This document shows, one piece after another, positions 51,462-61,690 of a DNA stretch of 64,000 nucleotides. Both the position numbers and the translations under genes were made by a program. Numbering within the stretch: position 1 is the stretch's first letter; each line of letters begins with the position of its first letter. The notes under the pieces were generated by a model, which saw only the letters and a program-made list of their open reading frames with translations, made no database searches and had not been told where the DNA came from. This DNA is from Flavobacterium sp. HJJ. GTDB lineage: Bacteria; Bacteroidota; Bacteroidia; Flavobacteriales; Flavobacteriaceae. Location: positions 62,001-126,000 of the forward strand of contig NZ_JADKPR010000002.1 of the NCBI RefSeq assembly GCF_015351475.1, in the 5' to 3' direction.

Positions 51462-52451
51462 TCAGTCATTATAAGTATCAAATAAATACTGCAGTGTGTC
51501 GTTGATATTATTGGCTTTTATAGTTGGATATTTTATGTGGGAATCCAGCCAGTTTTCGATTATTAAATGAAAATCATCACCTATTTCATAAAGCACAGGA
51601 ACGCCCATTTTTTTGAGTGCTGCGGCATTGCATTCCTGTTCATAGTGCTGTCTGATTGGAATCGAAAGTATTTTTTTGCCAAGATATAAAGCTTCAGCAG
51701 GAGTTTCAAATCCTCCGCCAGTGATAATTCCTTCGCAGTTAATCAGGCTTTTGTTAAAGAGGTCTTTATTGACGGGATAATACGTCACATTTTTTATAGT
51801 ATGTTTGTTTTTTGTTTCTTCCAAAAACCAATGAAACTTTAAATTAGGAAGTTTATTGAATGTTTTTTCCAAGCAGTCTTTTTGAAATGAAGGAAGATAA
51901 ACTGTAATATGGTCTTTGTTTTTTGGATCGGCATTTACGATTTCGTCTTTGATGACGGGAGGATAAATAAAATCATCGTACTTATCAAAATGCAGTCCGA
52001 TGTTTTTAGGAGACGGTGCATAATGTTTCAGAATCATTTCTCCCATCATACTTTTCTTTTCGGGTCTTGGAGTATTTGGCGAAATAAAACTGGCTTGGTG
52101 TCCAAATTGTATTGAGTTCACTTTCTGCAGTTTGGAAGCTAATGAGGTAATGGAATCAAAATCATTAATGACAACATCATAATTTTTTAGCGGTAAAGCA
52201 TTGGCATCGTCATAAATTTGCTTTGGTTTTATGTTTTTGGCAATATCCCAGTAATTTAAACCTCCGCATTTGCTGTAATGAAGGCTGCAGCCGGCGCTTC
52301 TGAATTTTATGGGTAAATCGATGTCCAGAGTTGCATTGTTGCCGCTTAGAAAAAAATCGACTTCTCCAAATTTTTGCAGATAAGGATATAATTGTATGGC
52401 TCTGCTGATGTGGCCGTTTCCTGTTGCCTGTATTGCGTAAAATATTTTCAT
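51462..52451 (-). CDS. MurG-like (GT28-type) glycosyltransferase family protein
   Basis: 329 residues. Shape and motifs are GT-B: MKIFYAIQATGNGHISRAIQ at the start, then the C-terminal IITGGGFETPAEALYLGKKILSIPIRQHYEQECNAA (kept here as GGGFETPAEAL and QHYEQECNA), which binds the nucleotide-sugar. No membrane helix. It probably makes a glycolipid, but the donor and acceptor are unknown. 15 bp after the metallophosphoesterase on the same strand, so the two likely work together. Confidence 0.88.
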   Translation of the reverse strand: MKIFYAIQATGNGHISRAIQLYPYLQKFGEVDFFLSGNNATLDIDLPIKFRSAGCSLHYSKCGGLNYWDIAKNIKPKQIYDDANALPLKNYDVVINDFDSITSLASKLQKVNSIQFGHQASFISPNTPRPEKKSMMGEMILKHYAPSPKNIGLHFDKYDDFIYPPVIKDEIVNADPKNKDHITVYLPSFQKDCLEKTFNKLPNLKFHWFLEETKNKHTIKNVTYYPVNKDLFNKSLINCEGIITGGGFETPAEALYLGKKILSIPIRQHYEQECNAAALKKMGVPVLYEIGDDFHLIIENWLDSHIKYPTIKANNINDTLQYLFDTYND

Positions 52452-52466
52452 TGTTAGCTTTTTAGG

Positions 52467-53282
52467 TTAAGAAAGAATTTTGTTGACAATGTCATTTACT
52501 TCTTTGTCTTCAGATAAATCAGGGTCTTTGTAATGTTCTTTTTTATAATGGTAAAGGCTCCATTTTCCTTTTTTATATTCTAATGAAGTAAGGTTTTCTA
52601 TCCAGTCGCCGCTATTCAGATACAATACTTTTCCGTGTTCATTTTCAATTTCTTTCATTTGCGGTTTGTGAATATGTCCGCAGACTACGTAACTGTATTT
52701 TTTTTGGATGGCTATTTCGGCAGCTGTGGTTTCAAAATTGGAAACAAAAGAGACCGCTTTTTTGACGCTGTCTTTGATCATTTTGGAGTAGCTTCTTTTT
52801 TCTTTGCCCAAAAGTTCTAGAAACCAATTAATCAAACTGTTAATCAGAATCAATAAATCATAGCCTTTCCCGCCAAGTTTGGCTAGTATTTTGGCATAGC
52901 CTTTGGTTGAAGAATCAAATACATCTCCGTGGAAAATCCAGGTTTTTTTGCCGTCCAAATCAAGAATGATTTTGTCCAATAATTCGAAATTGCCCAAAAT
53001 AAAGTCTGAGTATTTTCGTAAAGTTTCATCGTGGTTTCCAGTAATGTAAATAACCCGAGTGCCTTGATTGGACATTTTTATGATTTGTCTTAAAACATTC
53101 ATGTGGGCAACAGGAAAGTAACTTTTGGTAAAACTCCAGATATCGATGATGTCACCGTTTAAAATCAATGTCTGAGGATTTATTGATTTTAAATACTGCA
53201 ATAATTCTTTGGCTTGACATCCGTAAGTGCCTAAGTGAACATCGCTTATAACAACTAAGGGGATTTTTCTTCGTCTTTTCAT
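52467..53282 (-). CDS. LpxH-like metallophosphoesterase
   Basis: 271 residues. Calcineurin-fold with VVISDVHLGTYG (D, H), LILNGDIIDIW (D), VIYITGNHDETL (NHD), IFHGDVFD and CGHIHKPQM (GHxH), which together bind two metals. It resembles UDP-2,3-diacylglucosamine diphosphatase-like proteins of Bacteroidota, but lipid-A synthesis is not proven for this paralogue. It precedes the MurG-like gene by 15 bp, which fits a glycolipid function. Confidence 0.88.
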   Translation of the reverse strand: MKRRRKIPLVVISDVHLGTYGCQAKELLQYLKSINPQTLILNGDIIDIWSFTKSYFPVAHMNVLRQIIKMSNQGTRVIYITGNHDETLRKYSDFILGNFELLDKIILDLDGKKTWIFHGDVFDSSTKGYAKILAKLGGKGYDLLILINSLINWFLELLGKEKRSYSKMIKDSVKKAVSFVSNFETTAAEIAIQKKYSYVVCGHIHKPQMKEIENEHGKVLYLNSGDWIENLTSLEYKKGKWSLYHYKKEHYKDPDLSEDKEVNDIVNKILS

Positions 53283-53348
53283 TTTTAGTTTTTACGAAAG
53301 TAAAACCGCTATGTTATCCCAATGTGTTTTTAGTATTATTTGTGTATA

Positions 53349-53386
53349 AAAAATCCATCTCGTTAAATTTAACGAGACGGATTTTT
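53349..53386 (-). terminator. Terminator of the alpha-2-macroglobulin gene
   Basis: 19-bp arms AAAAATCCATCTCGTTAAA (53349-53367) and TTTAACGAGACGGATTTTT (53368-53386) with one mismatch, no loop. Confidence 0.9.
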
Positions 53387-53404
53387 AATTGAATGAAGAA
53401 TTTT

Positions 53405-56400
53405 CTAATTTTTTACATTCACCCGAATTCCTTTAGTATGACTGGTATATTCAGGAGCATACATACTCTCAATCGTTGAAATTCCATTGGAAAAATTCCC
53501 TGTGTTATTTACCCGAATATCATATTCTAAAATATATGTTCCTTTGTTTATCTGGTCAAAAAAGAAATGAGTTGCAACATCTTTGGTGCTTCTGTAAAAG
53601 CCCAAACCGCCTTTGTATTCATAGCCCGAAAGCACATCAACAGGCTCAAAACAGGAAGCTCGCATATCTTTCAAGTGAACAAATTCCATATCCTCTTTGG
53701 CAGAAATTATTAATCGGACAGTAACTAAATCACCAATTTTCAATTTATTCTTGGCTGTTATTTTTTGCAGTTCAGAACCTTTGTCTGTGTTTTTCTTGAT
53801 ATATAATTCTTTGGCAACCGATAAATTAGTTCCCGAATTGTTTTTGATTTTATCCAAATCTTCAAAATACTGCCAATACACACCTCCAAAACCTGGAACT
53901 GTTGATTTGTTTTGAATAGAAACTGAAGCCATTTCTTTTTTGACTTCATTCGCTTTCCAACTCAGTTTGATGTAACCAGTTTCGGCTTCTTTTTCGTTTC
54001 CAGCTAGTTTTTTGGTCAGGATTTTTTCATCTCCAATTTTTATAACGGTGTTGTCTTTTACGCTCAGCCAGTCGGTTCCCTGCATTAATAACGCATAGAC
54101 AGCCTCGGTGGTGGATTTTGTAGTGGACCAGTTTTTGGTTTGTTTGTTTTTTAATAACCAAACTTTCATCGCATCGACAGATTTCGTGTCGTTATCCACT
54201 TCGTCGAAAGCTTCAATCAGCAGAGCCTGCGTTTCAATTGGCGCTTGATACCAATACCAGCCGGGCTTATTTGCAATCCAGTACATTCCCCAATCTTCAT
54301 TGTTGGAAGCGGTTTCTTTTAAGCTTTCGATGATTTTTTTGGCAGATGATGTTTCGCCAAAACGATTCAGTACCAAAGCCGTCATTCCTTTTTCATACAA
54401 AGAATAGTTTAGCCAATCTTTTTTAGCTGTTTCTAAATACAGTTTTGTTGCTTTCTTCAAAGTATCGTTTAATGGATAATCTTTTAAATAAAAACTGCGG
54501 GTGTATAAATAATGCAGATCAGAATATGGATTCAGCCAGATTAATTTGTCTGTTTTCTTAAGGTTTTTGGTTCTTGTTTTATAATACTCCAAAAATTTGT
54601 TGTCAATAAACGGAATACCATTATTAGCAATTTCAACTCTATTAACAGCTATTTCTGAGCTTTTGTTTAATTTATGTAAATGTCCCAACCCCGCCAAAAT
54701 ATGTCTTGTAATGTATTCGTTTTCGTTACTTCCGTCAAACCAGGCGAACCCTCCCGAAGGTTTTTGTTTTTGTTTTAATTTATCAAAAGCTGCCTGTTGC
54801 GAAGTTTTCATTTTTTCTAAATCAAAAAGCAGAGCTAGATTTTTCTTTTTTTCGTCTTCGTTTTGAGCGTCGTTTAACCAAGGTGTTTCAGCAAGAATAA
54901 TCGATTTTAATTCTTCGTTTTCTTCTAGTTTGGAATTTAATTTTCCGTTTTTTCTCCAGGTTTCAAAAAGCTCGGCGATTTTTGGATTGCTGGAAATAAT
55001 CTCCGAAGCCAAAGCATTGGCATAAAAACGGGCAAAAGTCTGTTCGGCACATTCGTGTTCGTATTCCATCAGATAAGGAAGGGACTGAATCGCCAGCCAA
55101 GTTGGATTCGAAGTGTATTCTAGTGTAAACTGATGATTTTTTAAAGTACTTGAATTGTTGTTTTTTAAATTCTCAAACGTGTATTCTTTCTTCGAATTTC
55201 CGCGTACCCAAATCGGTATGCTTTCGGTCACTAGCATATTATTGGTCAAGACAGGCAGAATGTTTTCTTCCCCATCCGAAAAATTGCCGGCTTTTGCCAA
55301 AACTTTGTATTGAACACCCTGCAATCCTTCAGGAATATAGATTTTCCAGCTCACTGTTGTATTGCCATAAGCAGGAATTGTGAAGTTTTTTACGGTATTG
55401 GTATTGTTCATTTTGGAATCAACAGTCTGCATTGTTGTAGCATCAAAAAGCTGTAGAACGGCAATTCCTGTTTTGGCTTCGTTAGTAACATTTGCTACTT
55501 TTGTCGTAATAACAATGGAATCTTTTTCCCTGAAGAATCTTGGAAAGTTTGGCGTTACCATTAAATCCTTTTGGGTAATGGTTGTTTTTTCGAGATAGCC
55601 GGAAACCGCATCTTTGTTGTGCGCCAATAAGCGGAGTTTCCAAGCTGTCAAAGCTTCGGGAGAGGTGAAATTAAAGCTCACGTTTCCTTTGGAGTCTGTT
55701 TTTAAGTTAGGATAAAAGAAAGCAGTTTCGGATAGATTTTTTCTTGCTTTTACTTGGGTTAAGGCTTCTAGTGCTTTTTTGGTGGTGATGATGATAACGC
55801 CGTTTGCGCCTTTTTCTCCATATTGGGCTGTGGCTGTGACATCTTTTAGGACATCGATAGATATGATATCTGCCGGATTTAATTTTTTAAAATCAGCTTC
55901 TGTTGCAATTTCTCCATCAATAATGTATAATGTTGTTGAAGATGAACGATAACCATAAATAGTTGAGTTTCCTCTGATTCTAATTTCTTCGGCTTTTGCT
56001 GCTACAGGTTTTACAAATTTAACTAGGTCAACTTTAGGAGCAGGAGCATTACCTACTTCTTCAACTATTAGCGGTGCATCTGGATCTCCTTTTATTGTTT
56101 CAGAACTAACTTTTTTGTCCTTTATGTCATCTAAAGACATTACAAATCCATTAGTTGAATTATTAATATCAAAACCAAACCATTTCAGTTTAGTTTCTTC
56201 ATTTTGCAGTTCTAATGGAGTTGATTCTAAATTTAAATCTCGAACATAAATGTTAGTTTTATCAAATCCTAAACTAGATCTAAAACTTATACCGTTGCTG
56301 TTGTAGTCATAAAAGTTCAATGCTCCCCAAGCTGTTTTTGTAAATTGATCTAAGGAACTGTCATACATGGATGCTAAAATTTCAGCTTCTGCTTTAGTAT

Positions 56401-59400
56401 TTGAAGTTTTTAATTTAAATGACCAATTTTCCTTGCTTCCCGGCTGGATTTTGCTTCTGAAACTTTCTACAGCAAACTCCATCTTTGGCTCATCAAAAGG
56501 GAGTACTACTTCTAATTGATCATTGAAAGCCTGATTGTCAAAAACACTTTCAAAGCCAATTCGCAGTGACTTTTCGAAATCTTTTTGAAGCGGAATCGTA
56601 ACTGTAGTCTGGTGGTTTTCTAAAACAATATTTTTTTCATAGAAAGTGCCGTTTTTGTAATTGGCGGTAGTATGAATATGTAAAGTGTCTAATAGTGATC
56701 GAAGCTGAACGGTCACAAAACCATCTTTCTTTGGGTCTTTATTGAGCTGCTCAACAGTGAATAATTTATTTGGACTGAATTTGTCTTTACTTTGAATGAT
56801 CGAGAAATTAGAAACAGTTTCAATAGGGTTTTCATAACTGTCTTTTGCAGAAAACACTACTTTGTAATTTCCGGATTGATAATTTGTAATAAAATCCAGT
56901 ACAAGGTTTTTGTCTTTTTCGGTATCTATTTTTTTTGAAAAAACTAACTTTTCAATAGGCTTTTCAGCAGTTGCGGAATTATTAATTTCGTATGGAAATA
57001 ATTTTTCAAAATCAGCATCCGAAATTGTGTTGATTTCAGGATATTGAAAAACTCTGGATTTGAATTTTTTTGGTACCAGACTTACAAAATATAATTTGAT
57101 TTCTCCTTTTACAGCTTTAAATTCTCCATTCAGATTCGTGCTGTTTAGGATGATTTCATTTTTATTTTTGGTCTCAATACTATTTGGAACTGTGGCATTG
57201 AGTACCAAGTCGTGGTAACCTACTTTAATAGTTGTAACAGCCGTATGTGTTTCTCCATTGATATCGGTAACACTTGTGTTTATTCGGTAATTGAAAACAG
57301 GAAGCTGTTCTTTAACTGCATTTTTTGATGGTTTCGCAATGAAATCAATCGCAAATTTCCCAGTAGCATCAGTTTTGGTTTCGCCGCTTATTAAAACTTC
57401 TTCGGGCTCATTATTGTAATAATAATTTCTGTAAAAATTTGTAAAACGGGATATGGTATAGGTCATTTTTGCATCTGAAATACTGCTTCCTGCAAATGCT
57501 TTGGCAGTTCCTTTTACGGTAACGGATTGATTGACCTGAAAGCTTTCTTTTTTAGACTCAAAAAAGACTTCAAACTTTGGACGTTTATATTCTTCTACTT
57601 TGAAATAAGCGGATGAGTTTTGAAAATCCAAGTCTTCCCAAAATGGATGTTCATCTTTTGTTTTATCATGAGAAGTATCTTTTTTGATATCGCTGGGTTC
57701 TTCTGCTTCAATCCTAAAATCTCCTGTTAAGCCATTCTTAGGCAGGACAAATTCACCCGAAAACGAACCAAACTCATTAGTAGTAACTTCAAACTCTTTA
57801 AAATTGGTGTAATTAGGATCTTTGATGTTTATTTTGAAAGAAGTGTTTGGGACAATACTTGATTTGTTTTTCTTTTTTTGAATGGCAACTCCTTTGTAAT
57901 AAACGGTCTGTCCTGGGCGATAAATGGCGCGGTCCAAGTAGAATTCTACTTTTCCTATGAATTTTTCGTCTTTGTTATTTTCGTAATAATCTGTGGCATA
58001 AGCGAGATAATTTTTAGTGATTAAAATAGTGTCATTCGCTGTTGTCAGCAGAATTGGATACGGATTGTAGTAGCTGTTTTTATTCTCTTTTGGTTGATAA
58101 ACCGCCAAGCCGTCTCCATTGGTTTTTATTTCGAAATAGCTCGATTTTAAAGAAACATCCTCCATCGGCTTGCCAGTTTTTCTGTTGAGAACAGTATAAT
58201 ATTCTTTACCTGATTTTGAATTAGCCAAAACCGAAATATTTGATACCGTAATGGTTTCATAACCAAAACCTTTTTTGTCTTTGGAGTCGGTTTCGCTCTC
58301 AAAATAAACGAGATAACTGCCGGTTTCCAGTTGTGGTAAAAGGATTTCGGTGGAGTATTCAAAATAATCTTTCTTATCTGTAAGTGGATAACTTTTGGTG
58401 ATTAATGGTTTTTTGGCAGTTACAATTTGGTTTGCCAGACTATCTGTTTTGTTTGGTGTGTTATAGAATTCGGCAATTTTGCTGTAATTTATTTTAAAAA
58501 AGGAAACTGTAACATTGTTTGTGTTTTTATATTGAATAAAAGCTCTGGTGTTTTGCTTGCTGTAAATGTATTTTTGAAGTTCGGCCTGAATGTTTTTTGA
58601 AAGCAGTTCTTCTTTTTTTTGAATCGCCAGTTTGTAGGCATTCGAATTATTAGTAATCTTCAGGATGTTTTCCAATTCAGAAATCGCTTTAATATTATAA
58701 TCAGGATGCGTTTCTTTGGAAGCTAATCTGGCGTAAATATTCGCTTTTTCCAATTGAATTTTTTGCAGTTCAATTGCTTCTTTTGTTTCTTTTTCTAAGT
58801 TAATTAAAGCATTCAGCAAATCTTCATCTGATTTTATAAGGTATTGGGAGCAAAATAGTATGCGTTCCAATTTGTTTTCAATAGCTGGAACATCAGCTTC
58901 TAGCTTTTGATATAGAGAAAGCACTTTTTTTAGATTTTCATCTTTTATAAAATCGAGGTTTAGTTTTGTAAAAAGATCTGTATTTCCTAAAAGAATGTTT
59001 TTATGAGCTTCATATTCTTTAGGTTCAAACTGCCATTCCTCTATTTTTTCTTTATAAAAAGCAATGTTTTCCTTTAGTAAATAATCATATAGGCTCTCTT
59101 TTTTGAATTTTTCTAAAGTAAAGAATTTGAAAATAGCTTCATAATTGCTTAGAGGTGTAGCTTTTAAAATGGCTTCGTTTTCGAGTGTTTTTTCGAATAT
59201 TTTGCTGATGTCCTCTTCTTTATTAAAATCAGTAACTGCTGCGGAATCGACGATGTTTGCTGTTGCTGTAGCGACCGTATCTACCGCAACAGCTGTTGTG
59301 TCATCAACTACAACAGCAAAGTCGCTGTAATTCTGATTATAATCATTCAGACACTTCGCATGAATCAAATTCAAAATCGCTTTAGACGGAATTGAAACCT

Positions 59401-59671
59401 GATTAATCTGCGTTTTCAAATCGCTTAAAATGAGTTTTTTTGCATTTTCATCCAGTACTTGTCGGTACTTGGATTTATAGAAAAAGCATTTGATAATTTG
59501 GACTTCATTTTTTTTAGAGAAAGCCTTTTTACTAATTTTATTTACAATTTGATTGGCAGTTTTTATTTTGCCTTCATTTTCGTTCTTGACAACCTTGTTC
59601 CAGTCTTTTTCATATTGCTGGGCAAATAATGAAGTTGATATAAAAAGAAGTACTAAATAAATATTTTTCAT
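53405..59671 (-). CDS. Alpha-2-macroglobulin family protein with inserted TonB-plug-like domain
   Basis: 2,088 residues with a signal peptide (KNIYLVLLFISTSLFAQ). After a helical N-terminus come MG domains (FYLDRAIYRPGQTVYYKG, about 580-600). At about 1225-1305 lies an inserted domain like a TonB-dependent receptor plug: EEIRIRGNSTIYGYRSS, LYIIDGEIATEADFKKLNP, SIDVLKDVTATAQYGEKGAN and GVIIITTKK. The A2M core follows (SPEALTAWKLRLLAHNKD, about 1340) with the thioester-type CAEQ (about 1541-1544), then an all-helical thioester domain and C-terminal receptor-like part. It traps proteases in the periplasm or cell surface. No intact lipobox is seen. Confidence 0.9.
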   Translation of the reverse strand: MKNIYLVLLFISTSLFAQQYEKDWNKVVKNENEGKIKTANQIVNKISKKAFSKKNEVQIIKCFFYKSKYRQVLDENAKKLILSDLKTQINQVSIPSKAILNLIHAKCLNDYNQNYSDFAVVVDDTTAVAVDTVATATANIVDSAAVTDFNKEEDISKIFEKTLENEAILKATPLSNYEAIFKFFTLEKFKKESLYDYLLKENIAFYKEKIEEWQFEPKEYEAHKNILLGNTDLFTKLNLDFIKDENLKKVLSLYQKLEADVPAIENKLERILFCSQYLIKSDEDLLNALINLEKETKEAIELQKIQLEKANIYARLASKETHPDYNIKAISELENILKITNNSNAYKLAIQKKEELLSKNIQAELQKYIYSKQNTRAFIQYKNTNNVTVSFFKINYSKIAEFYNTPNKTDSLANQIVTAKKPLITKSYPLTDKKDYFEYSTEILLPQLETGSYLVYFESETDSKDKKGFGYETITVSNISVLANSKSGKEYYTVLNRKTGKPMEDVSLKSSYFEIKTNGDGLAVYQPKENKNSYYNPYPILLTTANDTILITKNYLAYATDYYENNKDEKFIGKVEFYLDRAIYRPGQTVYYKGVAIQKKKNKSSIVPNTSFKINIKDPNYTNFKEFEVTTNEFGSFSGEFVLPKNGLTGDFRIEAEEPSDIKKDTSHDKTKDEHPFWEDLDFQNSSAYFKVEEYKRPKFEVFFESKKESFQVNQSVTVKGTAKAFAGSSISDAKMTYTISRFTNFYRNYYYNNEPEEVLISGETKTDATGKFAIDFIAKPSKNAVKEQLPVFNYRINTSVTDINGETHTAVTTIKVGYHDLVLNATVPNSIETKNKNEIILNSTNLNGEFKAVKGEIKLYFVSLVPKKFKSRVFQYPEINTISDADFEKLFPYEINNSATAEKPIEKLVFSKKIDTEKDKNLVLDFITNYQSGNYKVVFSAKDSYENPIETVSNFSIIQSKDKFSPNKLFTVEQLNKDPKKDGFVTVQLRSLLDTLHIHTTANYKNGTFYEKNIVLENHQTTVTIPLQKDFEKSLRIGFESVFDNQAFNDQLEVVLPFDEPKMEFAVESFRSKIQPGSKENWSFKLKTSNTKAEAEILASMYDSSLDQFTKTAWGALNFYDYNSNGISFRSSLGFDKTNIYVRDLNLESTPLELQNEETKLKWFGFDINNSTNGFVMSLDDIKDKKVSSETIKGDPDAPLIVEEVGNAPAPKVDLVKFVKPVAAKAEEIRIRGNSTIYGYRSSSTTLYIIDGEIATEADFKKLNPADIISIDVLKDVTATAQYGEKGANGVIIITTKKALEALTQVKARKNLSETAFFYPNLKTDSKGNVSFNFTSPEALTAWKLRLLAHNKDAVSGYLEKTTITQKDLMVTPNFPRFFREKDSIVITTKVANVTNEAKTGIAVLQLFDATTMQTVDSKMNNTNTVKNFTIPAYGNTTVSWKIYIPEGLQGVQYKVLAKAGNFSDGEENILPVLTNNMLVTESIPIWVRGNSKKEYTFENLKNNNSSTLKNHQFTLEYTSNPTWLAIQSLPYLMEYEHECAEQTFARFYANALASEIISSNPKIAELFETWRKNGKLNSKLEENEELKSIILAETPWLNDAQNEDEKKKNLALLFDLEKMKTSQQAAFDKLKQKQKPSGGFAWFDGSNENEYITRHILAGLGHLHKLNKSSEIAVNRVEIANNGIPFIDNKFLEYYKTRTKNLKKTDKLIWLNPYSDLHYLYTRSFYLKDYPLNDTLKKATKLYLETAKKDWLNYSLYEKGMTALVLNRFGETSSAKKIIESLKETASNNEDWGMYWIANKPGWYWYQAPIETQALLIEAFDEVDNDTKSVDAMKVWLLKNKQTKNWSTTKSTTEAVYALLMQGTDWLSVKDNTVIKIGDEKILTKKLAGNEKEAETGYIKLSWKANEVKKEMASVSIQNKSTVPGFGGVYWQYFEDLDKIKNNSGTNLSVAKELYIKKNTDKGSELQKITAKNKLKIGDLVTVRLIISAKEDMEFVHLKDMRASCFEPVDVLSGYEYKGGLGFYRSTKDVATHFFFDQINKGTYILEYDIRVNNTGNFSNGISTIESMYAPEYTSHTKGIRVNVKN

Positions 59672-59837
59672 AATGGATTACCGCTAAATGATTTTCGTAC
59701 AAATTACTGTTTTTTTAGGGTAAAACCAAATGATTATTTTTCAATATCTTTGAGATTCTTAGTTTTTGTTTCTTAAGTAGAAAGTTGAAATTTTCTATTT
59801 GACAAAAGCTTTTTTCTGTAATCAATAAATGAATATT

Positions 59838-60419
59838 ATGAATTCAAAAGCTGATTTTTATTTTGCTGATTCCCAAAAATGGCAACGAGAATTGGAACAG
59901 TTGCGAGTTATTGCTCTGGACTGCCAGCTTACCGAAGAACTGAAATGGGGCAGTCCCTGCTATACTTTTCAAGGAAATAATATTGTATTAATCCACCAGT
60001 TTAAGGAATACTGTGCTTTTTTATTTTTCAAGGGAGTACTGCTAAATGATGTTGCTAATATTTTAGTCCAGCAGTCCAAAAATGTACAATCGGCGCGCCA
60101 GATTCGGTTTACTAATGTCGAGCAGATTATTGAACAGCAGGTTATTCTCAAGGCCTATATTTACGAAGCCATCGAAGTCGAAAAAGCGGGTTTGGAAGTA
60201 AAATTCAAAACAACTGAAGAGTTCCTTGTTGCCGAAGAATTTAAAATAAAACTCGACGAATCAGCTGAATTAAAAACTGCTTTTGAGGCTCTTACACCAG
60301 GAAGGCAAAAGGCTTATTTACTGCATTTTTCGGCTCCAAAACAATCCAAAACCCGTGAATCAAGAGTAGAGAAATGCATTCCCCAAATTCTAAAAGGAAA
60401 GGGATTGAACGATTTATAA
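59838..60419 (+). CDS. YdeI/OmpD-associated family (DUF1801-type) protein
   Basis: 193 residues from ATG 59838 (ATG 59829 is also possible, three residues longer). MNSKADFYFADSQKWQRELE, LTEELKWGSPCYTFQGNNI (DUF1801 core), FLFFKGVLL and, in the C-terminus, FEALTPGRQKAYLLHFSAPK with SRVEKCIPQIL are the family pattern. A cytosolic protein of unknown function, sometimes linked to antimicrobial-peptide resistance. Followed closely by a Crp/Fnr-type regulator. Confidence 0.9.
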   Translation: MNSKADFYFADSQKWQRELEQLRVIALDCQLTEELKWGSPCYTFQGNNIVLIHQFKEYCAFLFFKGVLLNDVANILVQQSKNVQSARQIRFTNVEQIIEQQVILKAYIYEAIEVEKAGLEVKFKTTEEFLVAEEFKIKLDESAELKTAFEALTPGRQKAYLLHFSAPKQSKTRESRVEKCIPQILKGKGLNDL

Positions 60420-60463
60420 AGAGATAGGGAATATGAGGTTGTACTAATCATTTGAAAAAAATC

Positions 60464-61039
60464 ATGTCTGAAATATTTAAAAAGCATCTGCAGAAATTCA
60501 TTGAAATAAACGAGGAAGAGTTCTTTGAAATTTCATCTTTTTTTCAAGTGAAAAAGGTTAAGAAAAAAGAAAATTTACTCGAACAGGGACAGATCAGTAA
60601 GTCGCATTATTTTGTATTGAACGGCTGTCTGAGGAAGTTTTTTGTCAATGACAAAGGGATTGAACTCACCACTGAATTTGCAATTGAAAATTGGTGGATG
60701 ACCGACAATTTTGCTTACGAGCGGGGCCTGGCAACTGATTTTTACATTCAGGCGGTAGAAAATTCAGAAATATTAGTGATTGACAGCGAATCGCAGGAAA
60801 AGTTATTGGCTGCATTTCCCAAAATGGAACGTTATTTTAGATTTGTCTATCAGCGCGCTTATGCGGCCACGCAGGTGAGACTGAAATATTTATATGATTT
60901 TTCCAAAGAAGAGTTTTACCATCATTTACTAAACTCTTATCCTGAATTTGTACAGCGGATTCCGCAATATTTAATTGCTTCTTTTTTAGGTTTTACCCCC
61001 GAATATTTGAGCGAAATCAGAAATAAAAAGCGTTCTTAA
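60464..61039 (+). CDS. Crp/Fnr family transcriptional regulator (second)
   Basis: 191 residues from ATG 60464 (TTG 60452 is in frame but less likely). The cNMP-binding-like barrel covers about 25-115 (ENLLEQGQISKSHYFVLNG, GIELTTEFAIENWWMTD). The C-terminal helix-turn-helix is LIASFLGFTPEYLSEIRNKK, which is the Bacteroidota-type Crp end. No FeS cysteine cluster. Precedes an AhpD-like gene, just as the regulator at 13354 does. Confidence 0.9.
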   Translation: MSEIFKKHLQKFIEINEEEFFEISSFFQVKKVKKKENLLEQGQISKSHYFVLNGCLRKFFVNDKGIELTTEFAIENWWMTDNFAYERGLATDFYIQAVENSEILVIDSESQEKLLAAFPKMERYFRFVYQRAYAATQVRLKYLYDFSKEEFYHHLLNSYPEFVQRIPQYLIASFLGFTPEYLSEIRNKKRS

Positions 61040-61106
61040 ACTGGTTTAAGTTTTTTTCATTATCTGTTTCCGAATTTTGTCCTGTTAATTTAAAACAAAC
61101 AAAAAA

Positions 61107-61547
61107 ATGGAAAAGAGAATAGATATCAGCGAAATTGAACCGCAGGCCTATAAAGCGATGTACGCATTGGAAGGATATTTGGCATCAAGCCAATTGTCTA
61201 AAACGCAAAAGGAATTAATAAAAATAAGAGCTTCCCAAATCAATGGCTGTGCGTTTTGCATTGATATGCACACAAAAGATGCACTAAAATATGGCGAAAC
61301 TGCGCAGCGTATTTTTTTACTGAATGCCTGGCGTGAAACGAATCTGTTTACTGAGGAAGAAAAAGTAATCTTGGCAATTACCGAAGAAATCACTTTGATT
61401 CACAATCACGGTCTATCTGACGAAACATATAAAAATGCCGAACAGTTTTTTGATAAAAATACTATTGCCCAGATTATTATGGCTGTTGTGACCATAAATG
61501 CATGGAACAGAATTGCTATAAGCACACAATTGGAGCCTGCAGAATAA
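61107..61547 (+). CDS. Carboxymuconolactone decarboxylase / AhpD-like protein (second)
   Basis: 146 residues. Redox motif GCAFCIDMHTKDALKYGE (CxxCxxxH) near 48-62 and MEKRIDISEIEPQAYKAMYALEGYL at the start fit the AhpD-type alkylhydroperoxidase family. Transcribed after a Crp/Fnr gene, 67 bp apart, and terminated at 61572-61607. Probably peroxide or disulfide reductase in the cytosol; the substrate is not known. Confidence 0.92.
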   Translation: MEKRIDISEIEPQAYKAMYALEGYLASSQLSKTQKELIKIRASQINGCAFCIDMHTKDALKYGETAQRIFLLNAWRETNLFTEEEKVILAITEEITLIHNHGLSDETYKNAEQFFDKNTIAQIIMAVVTINAWNRIAISTQLEPAE

Positions 61548-61571
61548 AAGTTCTTTACAATTAGTCAAGAT

Positions 61572-61607
61572 AAAAAAGTGTAAAAGTTTTTGCTTTTGCA
61601 CTTTTTT
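61572..61607 (+). terminator. Terminator of the second AhpD-like gene
   Basis: Arms AAAAAAGTGTAAAAG (61572-61586) and CTTTTGCACTTTTTT (61593-61607), one mismatch. Confidence 0.88.
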
Positions 61608-61690
61608 TATGCCTAAAATTTAGATTAAAAAATGATTGGATTCAATTTCTAATTTTTGGTTAAAAGACTTCTATTCTTTTGGAAATTCTT

